This document shows positions 22,626-27,220 of a stretch of DNA of 27,953 nt, in pieces. A program made the position numbers and the translations under genes. Location of the stretch: positions 1 through 27,953 of the IMG/VR virus record IMGVR_UViG_3300034280_001050; one strand, written 5' to 3'. Each line of letters begins with the position of its first letter. Within the stretch, counting starts at the first letter, position 1. The stretch is from a virus. The notes below the pieces were generated by a model. It saw nothing but the letters and a program-made list of their open reading frames with translations. It was not told where the DNA came from and made no database searches.

Positions 22626-22807
22626 TGTCATACGCATACTCATACGAAACTAATAGCGTGTCTAAGTGGGATACTATCCAATCAGATGTCGCAGATGCAT
22701 ACGCATACCTTGATGAGGTAGATGAGGAACAACCTCCACTAGATGACTTTAATGATGAAGATGATGAAGAACTAGCGAAACTATTCGCACTAACATGGGA
22801 GAACTAA
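22625..22807 (+). CDS. Acidic early protein
   Basis: A 60-residue, strongly acidic protein (YLDEVDEEQPPLDDFNDEDDEE). Such small acidic proteins of phages sometimes mimic DNA or bind host polymerase, but nothing here proves that. It is coupled to the upstream gene (TAATG) and lies three bases before the next start. Confidence 0.65.
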   Translation: MSYAYSYETNSVSKWDTIQSDVADAYAYLDEVDEEQPPLDDFNDEDDEELAKLFALTWEN

Positions 22808-22809
22808 TA

Positions 22810-22977
22810 ATGACTATCACTTACTCAATTTGGCAAGGCTCTAAACTAATCTCAATCGACAATGTAGCGCATGAGGCTAAGGCTATTGACCATGTAATAC
22901 AATCGCTCAACGATAGCGAATTAGGTAAGGTTAAAAAGTTTACCGCTAATGTAATGGACATAAAGGTAACAGCATGA
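22810..22977 (+). CDS. Small early protein
   Basis: A 55-residue protein (MTITYSIWQGSKLISIDNVA). The start at 22810 is preferred to the in-frame ATG at 22795 because GGGAG lies seven bases upstream and the longer form would overlap the previous gene. It overlaps the next gene in ATGA. No family is recognised. Confidence 0.65.
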   Translation: MTITYSIWQGSKLISIDNVAHEAKAIDHVIQSLNDSELGKVKKFTANVMDIKVTA

Positions 22978-23099
22978 ATAGACTACTTACTACACTAGTG
23001 CAGTTATCTATCGCTATCCCCGCCCTTATTATGGGGCGCATAGTTGTGCGTGAGTGGATAGATGAATGGCAACACATAAAGTCAGAAAGATCACACTAG
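22974..23099 (+). CDS. 41-aa membrane protein
   Basis: A 41-residue peptide with one hydrophobic helix (LLTTLVQLSIAIPALIMG) and a charged C-terminus (REWIDEWQHIKSER). The ATGA overlap with its neighbour supports translation. It is a candidate membrane-acting early protein; the function is unknown. Confidence 0.6.
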   Translation: MNRLLTTLVQLSIAIPALIMGRIVVREWIDEWQHIKSERSH

Positions 23100-23105
23100 C
23101 CTAAC

Positions 23106-23152
23106 GGCGTGTCGGCTTGACAATGTCAAGCTGGCCCGCAAGTACTTGCGGG
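23106..23152 (+). terminator. Double hairpin at the head of regulatory cassette C
   Basis: GGCGTGTCG (23106-23114), then two perfect palindromes: GCTTGACAATGTCAAGC (23115-23131) and CCCGCAAGTACTTGCGGG (23135-23152). They follow the last gene of the first operon and may end its transcription, although no T-tract follows. Confidence 0.5.
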
Positions 23153-23154
23153 AG

Positions 23155-23186
23155 TTATCCACAGGGTTACGGGCATCTGTGGAAAA
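23155..23186 (+). promoter_or_regulatory. DnaA-box pair 1 (inverted)
   Basis: TTATCCACA (23155-23163) and a degenerate inverted TGTGGAAAA (23178-23186), 23 bp start to start, with GGGTTACGG between and CCCCTGG after. Confidence 0.65.
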
Positions 23187-23198
23187 CCCCTGGATTTA

Positions 23199-23214
23199 TG
23201 TGAGATTTATCACA
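23199..23214 (+). promoter_or_regulatory. CRP/GlxR-like operator 3
   Basis: TGTGA-GATTTA-TCACA, centre 73.5 bp upstream of the -10 at 23280. Confidence 0.75.
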
Positions 23215-23263
23215 TAGGCTGAGCGTCTCACATTATGGAATTACTGGCTAGTAAGTAGAGAAA

Positions 23264-23285
23264 TGTCAGCCCCTTAGTGTACAAT
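23264..23285 (+). promoter_or_regulatory. TGTCAG-N10 promoter 3
   Basis: TGTCAG (23264-23269), 10 bases, TACAAT (23280-23285). The preceding motif GGAATTACTGGCTAGTAA is shared with promoter 4. Confidence 0.75.
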
Positions 23286-23318
23286 TCCTACTATAACGAA
23301 AAAGAAAGGTGGTCTCAA

Positions 23319-23495
23319 ATGACTACACTAAACACACTATGTAAAGACCATACCCCTATGGTGTCCGCTATCTCAAATGTAGGAGATGAGCAATTTACTT
23401 TCTGCGTAGATTGCGAACAAAACATTGAGCGTTACTACTATGATAGCGACCCTGAGCAATTCCCTATGTGGACAGATTGGTATGTATCTAAATGA
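23319..23495 (+). CDS. Small zinc-ribbon early protein
   Basis: A 58-residue protein read from the ATG at 23319, after GAAAGGTGG; a longer frame would run back into the promoter. LCKDHTPM and FCVDCEQN give C-x2-H and C-x2-C, fitting one zinc. The C-terminus is aromatic and acidic (YYYDSDPEQFPMW). It overlaps the next gene in ATGA. Confidence 0.7.
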   Translation: MTTLNTLCKDHTPMVSAISNVGDEQFTFCVDCEQNIERYYYDSDPEQFPMWTDWYVSK

Positions 23496-23653
23496 AAACT
23501 AATTTCGAATTAACGCAAGAGATTAGCACTCTTGCTAAAAAGCACTATGGTGAGCAACACCTTGCATGGTCATGGGGTTGTGCAACCGCACTACTAACCG
23601 CAACACAATTAGAGTTAATTCTTGACATACTAAAAGAAAAGGAAAACGCATAA
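23492..23653 (+). CDS. 53-aa early protein
   Basis: A 53-residue helical protein (MKTNFELTQEISTLAKKHYG), unrecognised. It is coupled on both sides: ATGA with the gene before and TAATG with the gene after. That tight packing is the main evidence that it is translated. Confidence 0.6.
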   Translation: MKTNFELTQEISTLAKKHYGEQHLAWSWGCATALLTATQLELILDILKEKENA

Positions 23654-23868
23654 TGCTAGATTTCGAAATTACTAATGCGATTAAACAATTATTTGATGAA
23701 ATGCTTGATGATTGTTATCCCGTGTATGAAATGGGTAACGCTGTTTTTTATCCCTCCCAAATCTTAAAAGATTGCGACCCTATTGCATACAATGAGGCAC
23801 TCTTAGATTTTCAAGATAATTACATGCAAGATAATGCAGATGATTTAGAAAGGTTGATGAGCGAATGA
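23653..23868 (+). CDS. Acidic early protein
   Basis: A 71-residue acidic helical protein (FEITNAIKQLFDEMLDDCYP; ALLDFQDNYMQDNADDLERL). No family is recognised. It is coupled to both neighbours by start/stop overlaps. Confidence 0.65.
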   Translation: MLDFEITNAIKQLFDEMLDDCYPVYEMGNAVFYPSQILKDCDPIAYNEALLDFQDNYMQDNADDLERLMSE

Positions 23869-23963
23869 CAGATTTTTTTGGATTTGAAAAAGCAATTGAA
23901 ATTGATCATTTAACAGATGAGCAAATCTTAAAGCTTGAAGAAATTTTTAAAGATTTCGAATAA
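23865..23963 (+). CDS. 32-aa acidic peptide
   Basis: A 32-residue peptide (MTDFFGFEKAIEIDHL, then an acidic helix). It starts in the ATGA overlap and is the last gene of the operon; the next regulatory cassette begins six bases after its stop. It is short, so translation is inferred from coupling. Confidence 0.5.
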   Translation: MTDFFGFEKAIEIDHLTDEQILKLEEIFKDFE

Positions 23964-23968
23964 GTAAA

Positions 23969-24013
23969 GGCGTGTCGACTTGACAAAAGTTGATGCGCCC
24001 GCAAAAGAGCGGG
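23969..24013 (+). terminator. Hairpin zone at the head of regulatory cassette D
   Basis: GGCGTGTCG (23969-23977) and the stem CCCGC-AAAAGA-GCGGG (23998-24013). The first motif recurs inverted as CGACACGCC at 24059-24067, so the two bracket the DnaA-box pair. Confidence 0.45.
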
Positions 24014-24014
24014 G

Positions 24015-24044
24015 TTATCCACAGGGTTACGGGGGTTATCCACA
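24015..24044 (+). promoter_or_regulatory. DnaA-box pair 2 (direct)
   Basis: Two perfect TTATCCACA boxes (24015-24023 and 24036-24044), 21 bp apart in the same orientation, followed by CCCCTGGAATTT. Confidence 0.75.
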
Positions 24045-24075
24045 ACCCCTGGAATTTGCGACACGCCCGAGATTT

Positions 24076-24091
24076 TGTGATTTTTATCACA
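24076..24091 (+). promoter_or_regulatory. CRP/GlxR-like operator 4
   Basis: TGTGA-TTTTTA-TCACA, centre 72.5 bp upstream of the -10 at 24156. Confidence 0.75.
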
Positions 24092-24139
24092 TGACTTGAG
24101 CGTCTCATTATTTGGAATTACTGGCTAGTAATTATCTTT

Positions 24140-24161
24140 TGTCAGTGGGTTCTGGTAAAAT
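24140..24161 (+). promoter_or_regulatory. TGTCAG-N10 promoter 4
   Basis: TGTCAG (24140-24145), 10 bases, TAAAAT (24156-24161), with a TGG extension, then ACAACAACGAAAGG. Confidence 0.75.
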
Positions 24162-24193
24162 ACTCTTATAACAACAACGAAAGGCGGACTCAA

Positions 24194-24406
24194 ATGTCAG
24201 CAAATGTTTATTCTATCGAAAGCCTACTTGTAGGAAAGACCTATCACTCAAAATCATTAAAGGGTGAAATTATCTCAGCGGAAAAAAATAATGATGTATG
24301 GTATGCAAATTGTGATACATACAAGGTTCAGGTTCGACCTCATTATTCAGCCCCGCTAAATCTAAAAGATACTTATCGCTATTTGGCGGTCAAGGTATCT
24401 GACTAA
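24194..24406 (+). CDS. Small early protein, possible small beta-barrel
   Basis: A 70-residue protein (VGKTYHSKSLKGEIISAEKN; VWYANCDTYKVQVRPH). The short alternating strands resemble an SH3-like or KOW-like barrel, but this is only a pattern impression. GAAAGGCGG precedes the ATG at 24194. It is the single gene of its transcription unit unless promoter 5 is weak. Confidence 0.6.
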   Translation: MSANVYSIESLLVGKTYHSKSLKGEIISAEKNNDVWYANCDTYKVQVRPHYSAPLNLKDTYRYLAVKVSD

Positions 24407-24408
24407 TT

Positions 24409-24430
24409 TGTCAGTGCTACCTGATACAAT
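24409..24430 (+). promoter_or_regulatory. TGTCAG-N10 promoter 5
   Basis: TGTCAG (24409-24414), 10 bases, TACAAT (24425-24430), with a TGA extension. No CRP-like site is seen upstream. It sits immediately after the preceding stop. Confidence 0.7.
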
Positions 24431-24458
24431 AACTAAATAAACAAACGAAAGGAAAACT

Positions 24459-24623
24459 ATGTTAAACATAATCGACAAAACCGATTTCTATGAAATCGCA
24501 GACGAGCAACATTTTTGTTGTGATGAAAGTCAATTTAAGTATTACTGTATCGAACACCTAGAATTTATGGGTTGCTACTTTTGCGGATTTGACTATGACA
24601 AAGATTGCGAGGAACAACACTAA
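24459..24623 (+). CDS. Cysteine-rich 54-aa protein
   Basis: A 54-residue protein with seven possible metal ligands: FCCDES, YYCIEH, GCYFCGF and DKDCEEQH. This suggests one or two zinc sites. GAAAGGAAAA precedes the ATG at 24459, and its stop shares one base with the next start (TAATG). No known family is recognised. Confidence 0.65.
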   Translation: MLNIIDKTDFYEIADEQHFCCDESQFKYYCIEHLEFMGCYFCGFDYDKDCEEQH

Positions 24624-24766
24624 TGATTAACTCAGTATTAGCAATAGATTGCCAAGATTGCCACGGGCACGGAGTAATCTTTTTTGGTGATGATAATGAT
24701 TTCGATTGCGAACCTTGCGATTGCGTAGATGACGGCTCACTATTTTGGAACGGAGAAAATGACTAA
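24623..24766 (+). CDS. 47-aa DnaJ-type zinc-finger protein
   Basis: A 47-residue protein with DCQDCHGHG followed by CEPCDC: a CxxCxGxG half-knuckle as in the zinc domain of DnaJ, plus a second cysteine cluster. Many phage and bacterial mini-proteins share this knuckle without being chaperones. It is coupled on both sides by TAATG. Confidence 0.65.
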   Translation: MINSVLAIDCQDCHGHGVIFFGDDNDFDCEPCDCVDDGSLFWNGEND

Positions 24767-24969
24767 TGTATAAATTAACTTGCGCCTATGACGGCAATGC
24801 ACCACACTGGACGGCTGAATACGAAAAGGAATTCGGTGCTTGGGAAAGTTTCTTTCGCTTTACTGATTGGGGTATGGCTAACGAATTCTCAACAGTAAAC
24901 ATAATGACGCCAACTGGCAAAATGTACACCAAAGTATTTTACAGAAATGGAATGGTATCAGTTAAATGA
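24766..24969 (+). CDS. Small early protein
   Basis: A 67-residue protein rich in aromatic residues (HWTAEYEKEFGAWESFFRFTDWG), probably a small beta-sheet fold. It is coupled to both neighbours. The family is unknown. Confidence 0.65.
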   Translation: MYKLTCAYDGNAPHWTAEYEKEFGAWESFFRFTDWGMANEFSTVNIMTPTGKMYTKVFYRNGMVSVK

Positions 24970-25157
24970 TGACACGAAAAGATTATGTCGCGGTTGCAGA
25001 AATTCTAAAGTATGCAAGCGATAAAGCGCACCCAGCACTATTTTCTAAAATGGTAAATGATTTCGCTGAAATGTTTGCGAAAGATAATGACCGATTTGAT
25101 GTAAATAGATTTCATGAAGCGAGTGGGTATCATGTCCCAAAACTCACTACGAGATAA
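24966..25157 (+). CDS. Small early protein
   Basis: A 63-residue helical protein (MMTRKDYVAVAEILKYASDK; FSKMVNDFAEMFAKDN). DYVAVAEILK and MVNDFAEMF are patterns seen in small phage proteins of actinobacterial hosts, as far as I recall. It overlaps the previous gene in ATGA and the next by 26 bases. Confidence 0.65.
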   Translation: MMTRKDYVAVAEILKYASDKAHPALFSKMVNDFAEMFAKDNDRFDVNRFHEASGYHVPKLTTR

Positions 25158-25263
25158 AGTAAAGCGAATTCAGGAATTGCGTCGCAGTAATGCGGCGCAA
25201 CCTGTTCGCAATAAGAAAAAATATTTTCGAAAGATCAAACATAAAAATAAATATGCAGAGTGA
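25132..25263 (+). CDS. 43-aa very basic peptide
   Basis: A 43-residue Lys/Arg-rich peptide (LRDKVKRIQELRRSN, then RNKKKYFRKIKHKNK), likely to bind nucleic acid if made. GAGTGGG precedes the ATG at 25132. Its stop abuts the next regulatory cassette, which supports it as the true end of the operon. Confidence 0.55.
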   Translation: MSQNSLRDKVKRIQELRRSNAAQPVRNKKKYFRKIKHKNKYAE

Positions 25264-25295
25264 TGCATAGCTATGCAGGCCCGCAATACTGCGGG
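25264..25295 (+). terminator. Double hairpin at the head of regulatory cassette F
   Basis: Palindrome TGCATAGCTATGCA (25264-25277) and stem CCCGCA-ATAC-TGCGGG (25280-25295), immediately after the stop at 25263. Confidence 0.5.
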
Positions 25296-25296
25296 G

Positions 25297-25326
25297 TTAT
25301 CCACAGGGTTACGGGGGTTATCCACA
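25297..25326 (+). promoter_or_regulatory. DnaA-box pair 3 (direct)
   Basis: Two perfect TTATCCACA boxes (25297-25305 and 25318-25326), 21 bp apart, followed by CCCCTGGAATTT. The block is nearly identical to pair 2. Confidence 0.75.
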
Positions 25327-25338
25327 GCCCCTGGAATT

Positions 25339-25354
25339 TGTGAGATTAATCACA
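25339..25354 (+). promoter_or_regulatory. CRP/GlxR-like operator 5
   Basis: TGTGA-GATTAA-TCACA, centre 61.5 bp upstream of the -10 at 25408. Confidence 0.75.
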
Positions 25355-25391
25355 AAATAAATTAGATAAAGCTTGGGCGTGTTGCACAATT

Positions 25392-25413
25392 TGTCAGTGG
25401 CCTAGTGTACAAT
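25392..25413 (+). promoter_or_regulatory. TGTCAG-N10 promoter 6
   Basis: TGTCAG (25392-25397), 10 bases, TACAAT (25408-25413), followed by CCAACAACGAAAGG. Confidence 0.75.
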
Positions 25414-25442
25414 ACTCTTATACCAACAACGAAAGGCAAAAA

Positions 25443-25646
25443 ATGATAGTAGAACACAATCTAAAGTTTGTAACAGAGTTTGCAGACAATCATCCAGTAA
25501 CTTTACAGGTTATGGCACTTGATGAAAACACTCGTATCTTTATGCTAGAGTCTATGCTAAAAGATTTAGTAGCACCACGCCTACAACCAATTCTTGATGA
25601 AATAAATGCTAATGGCTCTTACGCAATACTAAAGGTGGCAGAATAA
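25443..25646 (+). CDS. Small early protein
   Basis: A 67-residue helical protein (IVEHNLKFVTEFADNHPVTL; MLKDLVAPRLQPILDEINAN). GAAAGG lies ahead of the ATG. It ends in TAATG with the next gene. The family is unknown. Confidence 0.65.
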   Translation: MIVEHNLKFVTEFADNHPVTLQVMALDENTRIFMLESMLKDLVAPRLQPILDEINANGSYAILKVAE

Positions 25647-25906
25647 TGGGATACAATACAGCATTAGATTTATCTGAGGAATTAGATTTAGAAGTAGCAT
25701 TAGGCTATCACTTACAGGGTAATCATTACCCACCCGTCCCACTTTCTATGGTGCCAGTATGTATCGAGGCAATTGACTTTGCTCATGATGACATGTGGGA
25801 TGAAACTATTGAAATGCCTGATGGTATTACTTACAAGGGGCAGACATGTGCGCCAGTGTGGGCGATCATCGAGGCTCACCACTTACACGCTTGGCTACCT
25901 GAGTGA
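25646..25906 (+). CDS. Small early protein
   Basis: An 86-residue protein (MGYNTALDLSEELDLEVALG, then YPPVPLSMVPVCIEAIDFAH). The middle has a compact hydrophobic pattern and the C-terminus is His/Trp-rich (EAHHLHAWLPE). Similar small proteins are annotated as hypothetical in actinophages. It is coupled to the upstream gene; its stop lies within CRP-like operator 6. Confidence 0.7.
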   Translation: MGYNTALDLSEELDLEVALGYHLQGNHYPPVPLSMVPVCIEAIDFAHDDMWDETIEMPDGITYKGQTCAPVWAIIEAHHLHAWLPE

Positions 25907-25917
25907 CTAAGGTCACA
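25902..25917 (+). promoter_or_regulatory. CRP/GlxR-like operator 6
   Basis: AGTGA-CTAAGG-TCACA, one mismatch from the consensus arms, centre 62.5 bp upstream of the -10 at 25972. Confidence 0.6.
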
Positions 25918-25955
25918 CAATAACTTTCTCAAATAATGAGATAGGGCTAGACTAA

Positions 25956-25977
25956 TGTCAGACCCCAATGCTATAAT
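25956..25977 (+). promoter_or_regulatory. TGTCAG-N10 promoter 7
   Basis: TGTCAG (25956-25961), 10 bases, TATAAT (25972-25977), with a TGC extension: the closest match to the consensus. Confidence 0.8.
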
Positions 25978-26007
25978 TACCAACCTAACAAAGAAAAGAG
26001 GCAATAA

Positions 26008-26190
26008 ATGACAATCAACGACAAGTTGTATCAGGTAGGCGATTTATTCACTACCCTTAAGTCAAAGAAAACAGGTGTGATTAAAGAAATCCACCCACAA
26101 ACATCTGGCTCGGTGCGTGTGCTACTAGAAATGCCCAACAAGGAAACTCGTTGGACTTCAGTATCCGCTCAAACACTACTAGGCGTTTAA
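26008..26190 (+). CDS. Small early protein, SH3/KOW-like
   Basis: A 60-residue protein (YQVGDLFTTLKSKKTGVIKEI; SVRVLLEMPNKETRWTSV). The G-D-x-x and TGVI-x-EI strands followed by VRVLLE and TRWTSV fit a small five-strand barrel as in KOW/SH3-like proteins. AGAGG precedes the ATG. The function is unknown. Confidence 0.65.
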   Translation: MTINDKLYQVGDLFTTLKSKKTGVIKEIHPQTSGSVRVLLEMPNKETRWTSVSAQTLLGV

Positions 26191-26215
26191 TTTAATGGGA
26201 GGGGGGTCGCAGAAA

Positions 26216-26237
26216 TGTCAGACCCCCCTGCTATAAT
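26216..26237 (+). promoter_or_regulatory. TGTCAG-N10 promoter 8
   Basis: TGTCAG (26216-26221), 10 bases, TATAAT (26232-26237), with a TGC extension. No CRP-like site or DnaA box is seen upstream. Confidence 0.75.
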
Positions 26238-26276
26238 TACTTAATCAAACCAACCAACAACGAAAGAAGGAAACAA

Positions 26277-26699
26277 ATGGCTAGAGGAAAAGCAATCAGC
26301 GTTAAAATCGCAACACCAAAGGTAATCAAGGCACTAGAAACTGCACTAGCAAAACTAGAGTCAGATTATTCATCACAAGAAGCAAACGAAGCAAAGTATG
26401 AGAAGGCAAGACAAAAGTGGCAGAAGGAACTTAGTGACTATGCCGTTGCCAACATCAAGAAGGCAGAAAACTTCCGTACATCTTATCGCTCATGGAACAA
26501 TACACTAAACATTGACTATGACTTAACAGTTGCAGAAAAGGACTTGCCTAAAGAGCCTCAGCGTGACTTTGTTGTTATGCACCAGCATACATACAATGAC
26601 CAAAAAGAGGAAATGCTTAACGCAATTCGTATTCTCAAGATGACAGATGAGGAAACAGTTTCCACATCAACTTATCAAGCGGTTGCTCGTTATCTGTAA
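26277..26699 (+). CDS. Helical early protein of unknown function
   Basis: A 140-residue protein with a long charged helix (about residues 15-65: ALETALAKLESDYSSQEANE and on) likely to form a coiled coil, then a shorter domain (DFVVMHQHTYNDQKEEMLNA) with two histidines. GAAAGAAGG precedes the ATG at 26277. It is the largest complete gene in the early region. No family is recognised. Confidence 0.75.
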   Translation: MARGKAISVKIATPKVIKALETALAKLESDYSSQEANEAKYEKARQKWQKELSDYAVANIKKAENFRTSYRSWNNTLNIDYDLTVAEKDLPKEPQRDFVVMHQHTYNDQKEEMLNAIRILKMTDEETVSTSTYQAVARYL

Positions 26700-26770
26700 A
26701 TAATCCAACGACCTGAGTATGTCGCCAAACTGCTCTCCCTTTAGGGACAACTACTAACAAAGGCAACAAA

Positions 26771-27025
26771 ATGAAAAATCGTTTCAGAGTAGAAATCTAT
26801 GATGCAAACAAAGCAAATGATGTAACAATTTATTCAGAGCAAGGCGTAGATAAAGAATACTTAACTGAGTTAGCATTCTCTAATAGACGTAATTTCTTAG
26901 GGGATGTTCGTGCTTATGTCTATGATACATTGAAGAAGACTAAGACTACTGCTCTTTATCTCCCGTCCGAAGTTATTAACTTCAATCGCAAAAACCAATT
27001 GACTAGGGAAGAGTTAGGTCTGTAA
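26771..27025 (+). CDS. Small early protein
   Basis: An 84-residue mixed alpha/beta protein (MKNRFRVEIYDANKANDVTI; NFLGDVRAYVYDTLKKTKTT). AAAGG precedes the ATG at 26771. No TGTCAG promoter precedes it, only a short palindrome TCCCTTTAGGGA in the 71-bp gap, so it is probably transcribed from promoter 8. The family is unknown. Confidence 0.7.
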   Translation: MKNRFRVEIYDANKANDVTIYSEQGVDKEYLTELAFSNRRNFLGDVRAYVYDTLKKTKTTALYLPSEVINFNRKNQLTREELGL

Positions 27026-27035
27026 AGATCTAACA

Positions 27036-27055
27036 CCAGTTGCATATGCAGCTGG
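27036..27055 (+). repeat. Near-perfect palindrome at the head of regulatory cassette I
   Basis: CCAGTTGCATATGCAGCTGG, a 20-base palindrome with one mismatched pair, followed by the shared GCCCGCAA. It occupies the place of the hairpins in the other cassettes. Confidence 0.6.
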
Positions 27056-27072
27056 CCCGCAAAGCTAAGGGG

Positions 27073-27104
27073 TTATCCACAGGCTTACGACCACTTGTGG
27101 ATAA
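27073..27104 (+). promoter_or_regulatory. DnaA-box pair 4 (inverted)
   Basis: TTATCCACA (27073-27081) and inverted TGTGGATAA (27096-27104), both perfect, followed by CCCTGGAATTTTG. Confidence 0.75.
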
Positions 27105-27115
27105 CCCTGGAATTT

Positions 27116-27131
27116 TGTGAGATTAATCACA
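27116..27131 (+). promoter_or_regulatory. CRP/GlxR-like operator 7
   Basis: TGTGA-GATTAA-TCACA, identical to operator 5, centre 62.5 bp upstream of the -10 at 27186. Confidence 0.75.
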
Positions 27132-27169
27132 CGGATCAATTCAGACATATTGTAACTAATCCTAGACAA

Positions 27170-27191
27170 TGTCAGTGGGGTCTGTTATACT
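27170..27191 (+). promoter_or_regulatory. TGTCAG-N10 promoter 9
   Basis: TGTCAG (27170-27175), 10 bases, TATACT (27186-27191), with a TGT extension. It drives the DUF932 gene. Confidence 0.75.
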
Positions 27192-27220
27192 TACAACTAA
27201 TCAAACGAAAGGTAAAAATA

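Noticed and set aside
24015-24044. Single replication origin at the DnaA boxes
   Set aside because: The same pair occurs in four intergenic regions, each tied to a promoter, and no AT-rich unwinding element is special to one of them. An origin nearby cannot be excluded.
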